From positions 1-64,000 of the forward strand of contig NZ_JADEWT010000014.1 of the NCBI RefSeq assembly GCF_015207505.1: 64,000 nt of DNA, in the 5' to 3' direction. The stretch's first letter is position 1; each line of letters begins with the position of its first letter. The position numbers and the translations under genes were made by a program. Shown one piece after another: positions 1 through 8,941 of this stretch. The notes below the pieces were generated by a model. The model did no database searches and had not been told where the DNA came from. It was given only the letters and a program-made list of their open reading frames with translations. Source of the stretch: Tychonema sp. LEGE 06208 (lineage in GTDB: Bacteria > Cyanobacteriota > Cyanobacteriia > Cyanobacteriales > Microcoleaceae).

Positions 1-1
1 C

Positions 2-118
2 GCCCGTAATTTGGCCCTCAATCTCTATCGGGAGCAGGGGGAAACTAATATGGCTCAAGCTCAACGTCAGGCAGGATTTGGCCTTGAATTCCTCAAAACC
101 CTATTCAGAATGAAATAG
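2..118 (+). pseudogene. C-terminal end of a DDE-type transposase (ISAs1-like)
   Basis: An open frame enters from the left edge and ends at a TAG. The 38 visible residues include ALNLYREQG, NMAQAQRQ and FGLEFLKTLFRMK, which resemble the extreme C-terminus of ISAs1/H-repeat-type transposases (recalled family resemblance, not searched). No catalytic residues are in view, so I cannot tell whether the whole gene is intact outside the window. Its last bases lie inside the 3' end of the opposing tnpB frame, which suggests this element landed in tnpB and cut it short. Confidence 0.45.
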
Positions 119-660
119 CCCTGACTTGCATTGCCTAACTCTTTCTGTTCTATGTCAAATCTGAAACTGATAAACCACCTGTCGGCTTGACGGGATATCG
201 TACAAGACTTGATTGATACTTGCGGTAGCCTTTCATAAGTTTTCAGAATTCCAATTACAGGAACTTGAATTTTGTGGTTCCCCAAGATTTTGACTGTTCC
301 TTCCAATGTGAAAGAGTCACGCCGCCCTTTCTTCTTAAACTTAGGTACGCCAGCAGTTTTTTTAAAACACCGCTTCCATGCTTCCCGCAATGCCATTAAT
401 GCCTGTTGCGGTGTAGATTTGGAGCATTCATAGTACCAAGCATTCTCCGACTTCACGAGTGCTACTAACAATTTGTGCAAGTCAATAGCTGTGGGAAATT
501 TGAGTTTTTCGTTGGGATTGGTTTTATTGTGGTTGAGTATGTTTTTGGTCAGCCACAATCCCCAATTCCAAGCGTGACGCGCTACTCCACAATGCTTGGC
601 TAACTGCGTTCGCTGTTGATTATTTAGTTTCAACTCTGTCTTGAATCCTAACAACATCAT
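67..660 (-). pseudogene. tnpB: Truncated TnpB (IS200/IS605/IS607 accessory nuclease)
   Basis: TnpB proteins are RNA-guided nucleases carried by IS200/IS605 and IS607 elements. About 180 residues of the N-terminal half are present: the start MLLGFKTELKLN, the HCGVARHAWNWGL segment, the CSKSTPQQALMAL segment and KKTAGVPKFKKKGRRDSF, all typical of TnpB. The normal protein is about 400 residues; the RuvC-like catalytic half and the zinc finger are missing. The last roughly 17 residues are read from the antisense strand of the neighbouring transposase fragment. The start codon overlaps the tnpA stop in an ATGA, as expected for an IS607 operon. The product should be nuclease-dead. Confidence 0.85.
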
Positions 661-1301
661 TGCTTTGCCTCGTTTACAGCAGCAGTCATGCCATCAATTA
701 GCTTTTTGTTTTTCTTGCTTCTCGATCCGTAAAGACGTGCCGAAAACACAGTAATAAGCTCAATCATGTCTTGTACTAATTCCTGCTCAAATGTCACTTC
801 CTCCGAAGTTTTGTTAATGATTACAACCTCTGTCTCAAACTCCTCACAGATAGCAAATACAAGCTCTGCACCGAATCGTAGCAACCTATCTTTGTGCGTT
901 ATCACCAGTCTTGCAACATCACCTTGCATGATGCGTTTTAGCAGTTTTTGGAGTCCTTTTTTTTGGTAGTTCAAGCCACTTCCTAAATCCTGAATTGTTT
1001 CGTACTGCCAACCGTTAACGCTGCTAAAAGCTTCTAAAACTTGGGCTTGACGGACTAAATCTTCTTTCTGGTCATGGCTTGAAACACGAGCATAGTTGAT
1101 AGTTATGCGTTCATCTAGCTGCTTTAAATCTCTGGGCGTAATGCGTTTAATATCAGCTAGAAAGAATCTTCTTTGACCAGTGGGCGATCGCTCTGATTTA
1201 ATCTTGCCAGAGTCGGCCCAGCGTCTTAAAGTCTTGGTAGAAACGCCTAATTCCTTTGCGGCGTCTCCGATACTGACCGTCACTTCTGATGTATTCTCCA
1301 T
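657..1301 (-). CDS. tnpA: IS607-family serine recombinase (TnpA)
   Basis: This 214-residue protein is the transposase of an IS607-type element. Residues about 9-55 form a MerR-like helix-turn-helix (AAKELGVSTKTLRRWADSGKI) that binds element ends. Residues 66 to the end are a small serine-recombinase domain; YARVSS holds the likely catalytic serine near residue 74, followed by the DLGSGLNYQKKGL and VITHKDRLLRFG motifs. Length is normal for IS607 TnpA. I chose the ATG at 1301 rather than an upstream TTG. It overlaps the truncated tnpB by four bases. Because TnpA appears whole, the element may still be mobilisable, although TnpB is broken. Confidence 0.93.
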   Translation of the reverse strand: MENTSEVTVSIGDAAKELGVSTKTLRRWADSGKIKSERSPTGQRRFFLADIKRITPRDLKQLDERITINYARVSSHDQKEDLVRQAQVLEAFSSVNGWQYETIQDLGSGLNYQKKGLQKLLKRIMQGDVARLVITHKDRLLRFGAELVFAICEEFETEVVIINKTSEEVTFEQELVQDMIELITVFSARLYGSRSKKNKKLIDGMTAAVNEAKQ

Positions 1302-1407
1302 CAACTCAACTGATACAGACTACACCATTATTCTTGCCCAATCCGGGAAGGATGTCAATAGATGTCTAAGAATTTAGTTACAGTTTCTTCCCCATTGGAC
1401 ATCTTTG

Positions 1408-1545
1408 AGTTTTTGGGTTGGGTGACGAGAAATATAGAGAGAAACTGGTTTCTGAGATTTACGCGGGCGAGAAACCGGGTATTCTTGGAGTTTTTGGTTG
1501 GGTGACGAGAAATATAGAGAGAAACCCGGTTTCTGAAGATTTACT
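1408..1545. repeat. Direct repeat with AGAAACCCGGTTTCT palindromes
   Basis: The segment GGTTGGGTGACGAGAAATAT followed by AGAGAAAC occurs twice, about 82 bp apart. Around it are three variants of the palindrome AGAAACC-CG-GGTTTCT: one decayed (GAAACTGGTTTCT), one single-arm (GAAACCGGGTATTC) and one intact. The same palindrome recurs after rpoC1, rpoC2, the first hli gene and the NTRC gene. Confidence 0.7.
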
Positions 1546-1548
1546 CTA

Positions 1549-1662
1549 TATAGCCTTTCTCAAGCGTGGTGAGGTATGCCTTATGCCCTATGCCCACGGA
1601 AACCTATATCCACGGAGGCCTATGGCGCATAGTACCTCATACCAGAGCACAGAAAGGCTATA
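1549..1662. mobile_element. Mini-element with TATAGCCTTTCT inverted ends
   Basis: The element starts TATAGCCTTTCTCAAGCG and ends AGAAAGGCTATA, giving perfect 12-bp terminal inverted repeats around about 90 bp of imperfectly repeated sequence (CCTATGCCCA-type words and an internal GAGGTA/TACCTC pair). It encodes no protein. Related elements lie at 16042-16150, 35266-35365, 45363-45396 and 60634-60743. I read these as a family of non-autonomous miniature elements; mobility is inferred. Confidence 0.6.
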
Positions 1663-2166
1663 GTTTAATTTTGATTTTTCCGGGAATGGGATTTTAAGCA
1701 GAATAGATGCTATATTAGTTTTTCCAACACCCGATAGTTTTTTTATAGAAAAACGCCAAATTATTGTATAATTGAAAATTGCGTGTCAGAAACCGTGACT
1801 TTAACTCGTGACGGTCGATCGCCCGCAACTAGCCTCTGTAACACCTGTATCATACCTTTGGGTATCGTCAGGGATAAAAAATTGGCAGTTAAATGAGTCA
1901 ATAAAAAATTATTGCGTCGCCCGAAAGTACCCACAGACTCATCTCGATCTGAGCTAGCGGTAGTGGCTGTCCGAACCGCCCAAAAACGGAAGCCCCCGAC
2001 ACTCGCCTAGTCGTGAGTCGTGGAGAACTCAAAATTTTAGACTTTGGTTCGAGATCCCAGGTTCACCTGCGGACTAAATCTAAAATTTTCAACCTCAAAT
2101 CGACAGACTCAGCCTTTAAAAATCAAGCTTTTTGTGGCTCGCTCCCGAAAAGCTTGTCGCAAAATT

Positions 2167-2196
2167 CCCGTGTCTGGAGAAAATGTCCAGACGGGG
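2167..2196 (+). promoter_or_regulatory. Hairpin in the rpsT leader
   Basis: CCCG-T-GTCTGGA and TCCAGAC-GGGG can pair into a stem of about 10 bp with a GAAAATG loop, ending 36 bases before the rpsT start. There is no U-run after it, so it is not a typical terminator. S20 is autogenously regulated in Escherichia coli; a similar role here is only a possibility. Confidence 0.4.
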
Positions 2197-2232
2197 ATGT
2201 ATCAATGAATACCTACTTCCAGCAACTGAACT

Positions 2233-2532
2233 ATGGCAAATATTAAGTCCTCAGTCAAACGAATCAAAATCGCCGAGCGCAACCGCTTGTACAACAAGTC
2301 TTACAAGTCAGCCGTCAAAACTTTGATGAAGAAGTATTTTGTAGCCGTCGAAAAGTACGCCGCAACTCCGAGTCCTGAATTAATGCAAGAAGTTCAGCAG
2401 CGGATGTCTGAGGCCTACAGCAAAATTGACAAAGCTGTCAAAAAAGGCGTACTCCACCGCAACAACGGCGCTCGCAAAAAGTCCCGCTTGGCAAGAACCC
2501 TAAAGCCGCACGAAACACAAGCAGCATCCTAA
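2233..2532 (+). CDS. rpsT: 30S ribosomal protein S20
   Basis: S20 binds 16S rRNA in the body of the small subunit. The 99-residue product begins [18 protein letters not shown] and continues with the lysine-rich helical pattern of the family ([41 protein letters not shown]). Length is normal. No clear Shine-Dalgarno sequence precedes the ATG; instead a 13-codon frame starting at 2205 overlaps it. It is the first gene of the order rpsT-tatD-rpoB-rpoC1-rpoC2 found in many cyanobacteria. Confidence 0.97.
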   Translation: MANIKSSVKRIKIAERNRLYNKSYKSAVKTLMKKYFVAVEKYAATPSPELMQEVQQRMSEAYSKIDKAVKKGVLHRNNGARKKSRLARTLKPHETQAAS

Positions 2533-2650
2533 GACAGAAGGAAGAAGGAAGAAGGAAGTTCGGCAACGAGCAATGTACGGGATGTAACGGATGTAACGGA
2601 TGTAAGTCCGTCGGAAGAAGGAAAAGGGAAGAGGTCCGAGGGAAGAGGGA
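2533..2650. repeat. Inverse copy of the 50-bp ACATCCGTTACATCCC unit
   Basis: Immediately after the rpsT stop is a GAAGAAGGAAGG run, then GTTCGGCAACGAGCAATG and TACGGGATGTAACGGATGTA, then GTCCGTCGGAAGAAGG and GTCCGAGGGAAG. This is the reverse complement of the unit repeated four times at 15789-16035 downstream of rpoC2, so the tatD-rpo block is bracketed by inverted copies. The GTCCGAGGGAAG word also appears inside the ABC ATPase gene at 21140-21190. Confidence 0.75.
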
Positions 2651-2660
2651 AGAAAGAGAA

Positions 2661-2784
2661 TTTTTCCCACTTCCTCTCCCACTCTTCCACTCTCCCACTC
2701 TCCCACTCTCCCACTCTCCCCATCCCAACTCTCCCCATCTCCCACTCTCCCCATCTCCCACTCTCCCCATCCCAACTCTCCCGT
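2661..2784. repeat. CT-rich minisatellite CTCCCACT/CTCCCCAT
   Basis: About 120 bp is made of CTCTCCCACT and CTCCCCATCC-type units with nearly all purines on the minus strand. Long minus-strand frames here (for example 2438-2770) are only translations of the repeat. The stretch lies between rpsT and tatD and holds no gene. Confidence 0.8.
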
Positions 2785-2828
2785 CAACAACTCGGATGCT
2801 CTGGTATCAAATCTAATCTGCTTCCCCC

Positions 2829-3635
2829 ATGCAGCTCATTGACACTCACGTTCATATCAACTTTGAGACTTACAAGTCTGAATTAGAAACTATTCGACAA
2901 CGCTGGCGCGAAGCTGGTGTGGTTCGGCTAGTTCATTCTTGTGTGGAGCCTGCAGAGTTTGCCTCAATTCAAGCAATCGCCGATCAATTTCCAGAAGTCT
3001 CGTTTGCGGTGGGGCTTCACCCCCTAGATGCCGCCAAGTGGAAAGACGAAACTGCGAATCAGATTCGCTTCAAGGCAAGTTCTGACTCTAGGGTAGTGGC
3101 GATCGGCGAAACCGGACTCGACTTTTTTAAAGCTGACGATCGCGAACACCAGTTTAAAGTGTTTGAGGCACAGCTTGAAATCGCCAGGGAACTTGACAAA
3201 CCAGTCATTATCCACTGTCGCGACGCTGCCGCCCCAATGGCCGAAATGCTGCGGAACTTTTGGGAAAAACGCGGCCCGGTGCGGGGAGTGATGCACTGCT
3301 GGGGAGGTACGCCCGAAGAAACCCAGTGGTTTTTAGACTTGGGTTTCTACATCAGTTTTAGCGGTACAGTAACCTTTAAAAAAGCCTTGCAAATACAAGA
3401 ATCAGCTTGTATGGTAAATAGCGATCGCATCTTAGTTGAGACGGATTGCCCTTTTCTCGCCCCCGCACCCCAGCGGGGAAAACGCAACGAACCAGCTTAC
3501 GTATACTACGTAGCCGAGCAAGTTGCGAAATTGAGAGGAGTTTCTCTTTTAACTTTGTCGCGGCAGACAACCGAAAATGCCTGTCAGCTATTCGGCCTTT
3601 CACTCGCTATAGAGCAAGGAAACGAGGAAAACTAA
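2829..3635 (+). CDS. tatD: TatD-family metal-dependent deoxyribonuclease
   Basis: This 268-residue TIM-barrel hydrolase matches the TatD/YcfH family, which acts as a divalent-metal DNase or exonuclease. Metal-binding signatures are all visible: DTHVHIN near residue 5, GETGLDFF (Glu) near 92, IIHCRDA (His) near 128, GVMHCWGG (His) near 153 and [15 protein letters not shown] (Asp) near 205. Length is typical. It lies between rpsT and rpoB as in many cyanobacteria, although both flanks have expanded with repeats, so co-transcription is uncertain. The start ATG is the first plausible one and gives the conserved MQLIDTHVH beginning. Confidence 0.95.
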   Translation: MQLIDTHVHINFETYKSELETIRQRWREAGVVRLVHSCVEPAEFASIQAIADQFPEVSFAVGLHPLDAAKWKDETANQIRFKASSDSRVVAIGETGLDFFKADDREHQFKVFEAQLEIARELDKPVIIHCRDAAAPMAEMLRNFWEKRGPVRGVMHCWGGTPEETQWFLDLGFYISFSGTVTFKKALQIQESACMVNSDRILVETDCPFLAPAPQRGKRNEPAYVYYVAEQVAKLRGVSLLTLSRQTTENACQLFGLSLAIEQGNEEN

Positions 3636-4216
3636 TCGATTTAGAGGCAAGCCTTCGGGGTAAGGGGTAATCTCATCTATATTTTGTTTGCCCTAAAAAC
3701 CGGATTCAGCCTCGATCAATTCCTTTGACGTTGGCGGCACGCGATCGAATTTGCGTCCTATAATAATAGAACCAGCCGATCGAGCTTTGGCTGACTATCC
3801 CCGCGATCGCAGCAGCCGGCGAACTGCAAGCAATCGGGCCAACACGCCGTCCCAACGCTCGCCAAAACTTCCAGCAAAAACTCTTTCCTTACACAGTAAA
3901 ACTTACAACAGATCGGAATAAACTTAGAACCTCAGCAATTTGGCAATAGCTTTAGAGTCAATTTGAGGAGTCAAATGTATGGGAAATTTACCCTAAAACA
4001 GCCGAACATCGGTTCTAAAAACATCTCAATCAAGCGCAAATCCGCAGAAAGATAATGCGAGCAACCCGCAAAAATAACCGTTGCAACAGTCCGATCGCGA
4101 TCGAAAATATCATATACATTCTCTCACACAATCCATCAAAAAAACACAACAAAGTAAAAACGCCAAGCCTTGGCGCAATGTAAAAAGCTAGAGCCACAGC
4201 GGAAAAAAGGACACCC
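3636..4216. other. Upstream region of rpoB
   Basis: No recognisable protein gene. A 26-codon frame at 3975-4055 has a GAGGAG Shine-Dalgarno five bases ahead of its ATG and might encode a leader peptide. The rest has HIP1-like words (GCGATCGC at 3803) and presumably the rpoB promoter, which I cannot place with confidence. Confidence 0.5.
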
Positions 4217-7200
4217 ATGATCACTAAAGATTACGCAGAATTCGCCTTCACCTTGCCCGACCTGATCGAAATCCAGCGGGCAAGTTTTCGCTGGTTCCTA
4301 GAAGCCGGACTGATCGAAGAACTCGATAGCTTTTCCCCGATCTCAGACTACACCGGCAAACTAGAACTCCACTTCATGGGCAAAGACTTCAAACTCAAGC
4401 GCCCGAAATACGACGTGGACGAAGCCAAGCGCCGGGACAGCACCTACTCGGTACAAATGTACGTACCAACCCGCCTGATCAACAAAGAAACAGGCGAAAT
4501 TAAAGAACAAGAAGTCTTCATCGGCGACTTGCCATTGATGACAGAACGGGGAACCTTCATCATCAACGGTGCGGAACGAGTAATCGTCAACCAAATCGTC
4601 CGTTCCCCCGGCGTATACTACAAATCGGAAACCGACAAAAACGGCCGCCGCACCTACAACGCCAGTCTCATCCCCAACCGCGGCGCGTGGCTGAAATTCG
4701 AGACCGACAAAAACGACTTAGTTTGGGTCAGAATCGACAAAACCCGCAAACTATCGGCCCAAGTCCTCCTCAAAGCCCTAGGACTCACAGACGGGGAAAT
4801 CTACGACAGTTTGCGCCACCCCGAATACTTCCAAAAAACCATCGAAAAAGAAGGACAGTTCGGCGAAGAAGAAGCTCTAATGGAGCTCTACCGCAAACTG
4901 CGACCGGGCGAACCCCCCACCGTAGCGGGAGGAGAACAGCTCCTCAATTCCCGCTTTTTCGACCCCAAACGCTACGATTTAGGCAAAGTCGGCCGCTACA
5001 AACTCAACAAAAAACTGCGGTTGACAGTCCCCGACACCGTGCGGGTGCTGACATCCCAAGATATCTTGACGGCGATCGACTATTTGATCAACCTCGAATT
5101 CGACATCGGCTCGACGGATGACATCGACCACTTAGGAAACCGTCGCGTCCGCAGCGTCGGCGAACTGCTGCAAAACCAAGTCAGAGTCGGACTCAACCGC
5201 CTAGAACGGATCATCCGCGAACGCATGACAGTCTCCGACGCAGACTCCCTCACCCCCGCCTCCCTAGTCAACCCCAAACCCCTGGTAGCAGCAATCAAGG
5301 AATTTTTCGGTTCCTCGCAGCTATCCCAGTTCATGGATCAAACCAATCCCCTCGCAGAACTGACCCACAAACGCCGGCTTTCCGCCCTCGGCCCGGGAGG
5401 TCTGACCCGCGAACGCGCAGGTTTCGCAGTGCGGGACATTCACCCGTCCCACTACGGCCGGATTTGCCCGATCGAAACACCAGAAGGCCCCAACGCCGGA
5501 CTGATCGGTTCCCTAGCAACCCACGCCCGCGTCAACCCCTACGGCTTCATCGAAACACCATTCTACCCAGTAGAAAAAGGACAGGTGCTGCGGGACAAAG
5601 CCCCCATCTACATGACAGCCGATGAAGAAGACGACTTGCGCGTCGCCCCCGGAGACATCAGCCTCGACGAAAACAACAACCTCTTGGGCGAAACCGTAGC
5701 CGTCCGCTACCGCCAAGAATTCACCACCACCACCCCGATGCAGGTGGACTACATGGCGATTTCACCCGTACAAATCGTCTCCGTTGCCACCTCCCTGATC
5801 CCGTTCTTGGAACACGACGACGCCAACCGCGCTCTGATGGGGTCGAATATGCAGCGGCAAGCCGTGCCGCTGCTCAAACCCGAACGCCCCCTCGTCGGTA
5901 CTGGTCTCGAAGCTCAGGCCGCCCGAGATTCCGGGATGGTGGTAGTTTCCCGGATTGACGGCGAAGTCATTTACATCGATGCGACCCGGATTATTGTCAA
6001 GCCCCTGGCTGCAGATGCCGAGTCTAATTCCAGCGAAGAACATTTCCTGATTCGCGAGTACGACGAACTCAAAGTCAGACAGCCTTCGGTTTGGAAGCAA
6101 AAATACGCCGGCTGCATCGAACACGAACTGCAAAAATACCAGCGATCTAACCAAGATACCTGCTTGAACCAGCGCCCCCTCATCTATGAGGGCGATCGTG
6201 TCGTAGCAGGTCAAGTCCTCGCCGACGGTTCCTCCACCGAAGGCGCAGAACTCGCCCTCGGTCAGAACATCCTCGTAGCCTATATGCCTTGGGAAGGATA
6301 CAACTACGAAGACGCAATGCTCATCAGCGAGCGATTGGTCTACGAAGACGTATACACCAGCATCCACATCGAGAAATACGAAATCGAAGCCCGCCAAACC
6401 AAACTAGGCCCCGAAGAAATCACCCGCGAAATTCCCAACGTCGGCGAAGACGCCCTCCGCCAGCTAGACGAAGGAGGCATCATCCGCAAAGGCGCTTGGG
6501 TAGAATCTGGCGACATCCTAGTCGGCAAAGTCACCCCCAAAGGCGAATCCGACCAACCCCCCGAAGAAAAACTGCTCAGAGCAATCTTCGGTGAAAAAGC
6601 TCGCGACGTGCGCGACAACTCGCTGCGCGTTCCCAACGGAGAAAAAGGCCGCGTCGTAGATGTGCGCGTTTTTACCCGCGAACAAGGCGACGAACTGCCC
6701 CCGGGCGCTAACATGGTCGTCCGCGTCTACGTCGCCCAAAAGCGAAAAATTCAAGTCGGCGATAAAATGGCCGGCCGCCACGGCAACAAAGGCATCGTCT
6801 CCCGGATTCTGCCGAAGGAAGATATGCCCTACTTGCCCGATGGCACTCCGATTGACATCGTGCTCAACCCCTTGGGCGTACCGTCGCGGATGAACGTCGG
6901 TCAAATTTTCGAGTGCTTGCTAGGCTGGGCGGGCGAAAATCTGTCGATGCGGTTCAAGATGGTGCCGTTTGACGAAATGCACGGCGCTGAAAAGTCGCGG
7001 GAAACCGTTCACGGCAAGTTGGAGGAAGCGCGGGAAAAAACTGGCAAGCCTTGGGTGTTTAACGACAAACACCCAGGCAAGACTATAGTTTATGACGGCA
7101 GAACTGGGGAAGCGTTCGATCGCCCAGTCACAGTCGGCATCGCCTATATGCTCAAACTCGTCCACTTGGTAGACGACAAAATCCACGCCCGCAGCACAGG

Positions 7201-7600
7201 GCCTTACTCCTTGGTGACGCAGCAGCCTTTGGGCGGCAAAGCGCAGCAGGGCGGACAGCGGTTCGGGGAAATGGAAGTCTGGGCCTTGGAGGCCTTCGGC
7301 TGCGCTTACACCTTGCAGGAGTTGCTGACAGTCAAGTCGGACGATATGCAGGGCAGAAACGAGGCTTTAAACGCGATCGTCAAGGGTAAATCCATCCCGC
7401 GCCCCGGTACGCCGGAATCGTTCAAAGTGTTGATGCGGGAGTTGCAGTCTTTGTGTTTGGACATTGCCGTGCACAAAGTGAATACGAACGACGACGGCAG
7501 CGAGCACGTTGAGGTGGATTTGATGGCGGATGCTGGCGGGCGGCGATCGCCCTCCAGGCCTACTTACGAATCGCTTTCTCGCGACGAAGACGAAGATTAG
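4217..7600 (+). CDS. rpoB: DNA-directed RNA polymerase subunit beta
   Basis: This 1127-residue subunit forms one half of the polymerase active-site cleft. The order of conserved parts is intact: N-terminal lobe (FRWFLEAGL), [20 protein letters not shown] near 115, the rifampicin pocket with [19 protein letters not shown] and [13 protein letters not shown] at about residues 366-405, [20 protein letters not shown] near 414, [12 protein letters not shown] near 848, and the C-terminal clamp region ([25 protein letters not shown]). Length fits cyanobacterial RpoB, which lacks some enterobacterial insertions. The serine, histidine and aspartate usually altered in rifampicin-resistant mutants are wild-type. 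Downstream, an HNH reading frame separates it from rpoC1. Confidence 0.99.
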   Translation: MITKDYAEFAFTLPDLIEIQRASFRWFLEAGLIEELDSFSPISDYTGKLELHFMGKDFKLKRPKYDVDEAKRRDSTYSVQMYVPTRLINKETGEIKEQEVFIGDLPLMTERGTFIINGAERVIVNQIVRSPGVYYKSETDKNGRRTYNASLIPNRGAWLKFETDKNDLVWVRIDKTRKLSAQVLLKALGLTDGEIYDSLRHPEYFQKTIEKEGQFGEEEALMELYRKLRPGEPPTVAGGEQLLNSRFFDPKRYDLGKVGRYKLNKKLRLTVPDTVRVLTSQDILTAIDYLINLEFDIGSTDDIDHLGNRRVRSVGELLQNQVRVGLNRLERIIRERMTVSDADSLTPASLVNPKPLVAAIKEFFGSSQLSQFMDQTNPLAELTHKRRLSALGPGGLTRERAGFAVRDIHPSHYGRICPIETPEGPNAGLIGSLATHARVNPYGFIETPFYPVEKGQVLRDKAPIYMTADEEDDLRVAPGDISLDENNNLLGETVAVRYRQEFTTTTPMQVDYMAISPVQIVSVATSLIPFLEHDDANRALMGSNMQRQAVPLLKPERPLVGTGLEAQAARDSGMVVVSRIDGEVIYIDATRIIVKPLAADAESNSSEEHFLIREYDELKVRQPSVWKQKYAGCIEHELQKYQRSNQDTCLNQRPLIYEGDRVVAGQVLADGSSTEGAELALGQNILVAYMPWEGYNYEDAMLISERLVYEDVYTSIHIEKYEIEARQTKLGPEEITREIPNVGEDALRQLDEGGIIRKGAWVESGDILVGKVTPKGESDQPPEEKLLRAIFGEKARDVRDNSLRVPNGEKGRVVDVRVFTREQGDELPPGANMVVRVYVAQKRKIQVGDKMAGRHGNKGIVSRILPKEDMPYLPDGTPIDIVLNPLGVPSRMNVGQIFECLLGWAGENLSMRFKMVPFDEMHGAEKSRETVHGKLEEAREKTGKPWVFNDKHPGKTIVYDGRTGEAFDRPVTVGIAYMLKLVHLVDDKIHARSTGPYSLVTQQPLGGKAQQGGQRFGEMEVWALEAFGCAYTLQELLTVKSDDMQGRNEALNAIVKGKSIPRPGTPESFKVLMRELQSLCLDIAVHKVNTNDDGSEHVEVDLMADAGGRRSPSRPTYESLSRDEDED

Positions 7601-7615
7601 GGATTTGAGATTTTT

Positions 7616-7667
7616 CGATTTTAAATTTTAGATTTTTTAGTAATATTTAATCTAAAATTTAAAATCG
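7616..7667. terminator. Long perfect hairpin after rpoB
   Basis: A 19-bp perfect inverted repeat (CGATTTTAAATTTTAGATT at 7616-7634 and its complement at 7649-7667) with a 14-base T/A-rich loop begins 15 bases after the rpoB stop. It is AT-rich rather than the GC-stem/U-run type, so it may instead be an mRNA-stabilising or processing structure, or another mini-element. Confidence 0.45.
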
Positions 7668-7685
7668 ACAATCTCGAATAAAAAT

Positions 7686-7716
7686 GCCTCAGCAGTGTTC
7701 GTACCACTACTGAGGC
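7686..7716 (+). promoter_or_regulatory. Hairpin just upstream of the HNH frame
   Basis: GCCTCAG-C-AGTG pairs with CACT-A-CTGAGGC around TTCGTAC. It sits between the rpoB 3' hairpin and the AAGGAG/ATG of the HNH frame, so it could be part of the 5' leader of that gene or of the inserted segment. Confidence 0.35.
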
Positions 7717-7748
7717 GAATCAACGCTCTAACAAGGAGATGCGCTGAC

Positions 7749-8858
7749 ATGATTATTTTAACAGTTATCCCCGGAATTGAAGGAGAATTCGATCGGGAGA
7801 CAGGCTGTATTAACTGGTAAAGTAGTAAGTTTGGCAATGGTTACGGGCGTAAGTGGATGTCGGGCAAAACGGTATTAGTCCACCGATTAGTCCTCGAATC
7901 AAAAATAGCAGGATTCCTAGATTCCAGTTATTTTGCTTGCCACACCTGCGACAATCCAGGCTGCATCAACCCGGAACATCTCGTAGCGGGGTCTGCCGCT
8001 GAGAACACGGGACAGATGATGGGGCGCGATCCTCTTCGAGGGCTGCGCTAACGCAAAACTCCCAGACGCAAAAGTATTCCGGGAATTGATAACTTGTCGA
8101 TCGTACAACTGCGAGAAATTCAGACTAAATATTTATCGGAAAAAGTCAAGAACCACCTAGCAAAAGAGTATGGGGTACAACATGAAACTATTACTAAGAT
8201 CGTTCAGACAAATATTCCCGATAACTTCACCACAGTTTCTCCACATTTTTTAGGAGAAATTCAAGACAACGGCTGCATAATTTTTCAAGGCGGAAAATAT
8301 TGTTCAGGCTATGGCAGATACTGGAAAAATGGGAATTTGAAATCAGTGACTCGTGCTGTTTTAGCAGAGAAATTAGGATATGAAGTTCCCACATATATGG
8401 ATGCTTGTCATACCTGCGATACTCCCAGTTGTATAAATCCAGAACACCTCTGGGCTGGTACTCGTTCCCAAAATGCCTTAGATGCTTCAAAAAAAGGACG
8501 CACCCAAGGAAAAAGTCATCCCCTTTCCAATGCAAAATTAGACTGGGAAAAGGTGCGAGAAATCCGGCAAAAACTAGCAGCAGGAGAGAGAATGAAGGAT
8601 CTAGCTGAAGCATACAGCGTCAATCCGATAACTATACACAATATTAAGTATCACCTGACATGGAAGGAAGAAGGCGAAGAGATTCCGATTCCTCCCATGG
8701 GTGGATATCTCGATCGCAAACTGACTTTTGATCGAGCACAGGATGTGCGAGAACGCATTAAAGCTGGAGAATCTCTTGCTAAGATTTCGCGCGAATTTGG
8801 AGTGTCAAAAAGTGTCATTTATGACATTAAAACTAATGCCACATATCAAGGAGTATGA
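7749..8858 (+). pseudogene. Tandem HNH endonuclease frame with two in-frame TAA stops
   Basis: From an ATG at 7749 (AAGGAG ten bases upstream) to the stop at 8858 there is one continuous frame of 370 codons broken only by TAA at 7818-7820 and TAA at 8049-8051. It encodes two related units. Unit 1: GCINW-stop, FGNGYGRKW, VHRLVLE, CHTCDNPGCINPEHLVAG, then after the second stop a helix-turn-helix tail. Unit 2: GCIIFQGGKYCSGYGRYW, CHTCDTPSCINPEHLWAG, then two helix-turn-helix segments (LAEAYSVNPITIHNIKY; ISREFGVSKSVIYDIKTNA). The CxxC and NPEH motifs are those of HNH homing-type endonucleases. Only unit 2 (TTG at 8094, 254 residues) could be made without readthrough. The second stop lies in a short repeat also found at 25498-25529. 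Confidence 0.75.
8094..8858 (+). CDS. HNH endonuclease with helix-turn-helix repeats (intact second unit)
   Basis: If translated alone from TTG 8094, this 254-residue protein starts with a helix-turn-helix remnant (residues about 20-45, NHLAKEYGVQHETITKI), then an HNH domain (about 55-115) with the zinc or fold cysteines of CHTCDTPSCINPEHL, then two resolvase-like HTH repeats (about 135-170 and 205-250). This architecture matches phage and organelle freestanding homing endonucleases with NUMOD-like DNA-binding repeats. Its context between rpoB and rpoC1, two essential genes, suits a freestanding homing gene. Its base composition is more AT-rich than rpoB. No Shine-Dalgarno stands before the TTG, so expression is doubtful. 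Confidence 0.65.
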   Translation: MSIVQLREIQTKYLSEKVKNHLAKEYGVQHETITKIVQTNIPDNFTTVSPHFLGEIQDNGCIIFQGGKYCSGYGRYWKNGNLKSVTRAVLAEKLGYEVPTYMDACHTCDTPSCINPEHLWAGTRSQNALDASKKGRTQGKSHPLSNAKLDWEKVREIRQKLAAGERMKDLAEAYSVNPITIHNIKYHLTWKEEGEEIPIPPMGGYLDRKLTFDRAQDVRERIKAGESLAKISREFGVSKSVIYDIKTNATYQGV

Positions 8859-8941
8859 CATTGATTTAATCGCCAAACAATCAATCAAAACAGATAAATT
8901 ACAGCAAATAATTTCAAGTAAATCATCGATTGGAGTCAAGA

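Larger units (their letters stand above)
1305..2232. other. Intergenic region: repeats and rpsT leader
   Basis: No protein gene is supported here. It holds two imperfect copies of a block containing GGTTGGGTGACGAGAAATAT next to AGAAACCCGGTTTCT-type palindromes (about 1408-1545), an inverted-repeat mini-element (1549-1662), an AT-rich stretch, and the leader of rpsT. Short frames at 1418-1663 and 2013-2246 are low-complexity or run over repeats and are not supported. Confidence 0.6.

Noticed and set aside
2040-2075. tRNA-like GGTTCGAGATCC sequence before rpsT
   Set aside because: No acceptor, D-arm or anticodon arm can be built around it.
2438-2790. Gly/Glu/Trp-rich minus-strand frames
   Set aside because: They are translations of a CT-rich minisatellite and cover part of rpsT antisense.
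5762-6397. Long antisense frames in rpoB (also 12475-13023 in rpoC2 and 42791-43393 in the TonB-like gene)
   Set aside because: They are shadows of GC-rich coding regions on the opposite strand and have no family motifs.
7601-8941. Group I/II intron or intein between or within rpoB and rpoC1
   Set aside because: Both polymerase genes are complete on their own and no intein motifs interrupt them; the HNH frame is freestanding in the spacer.
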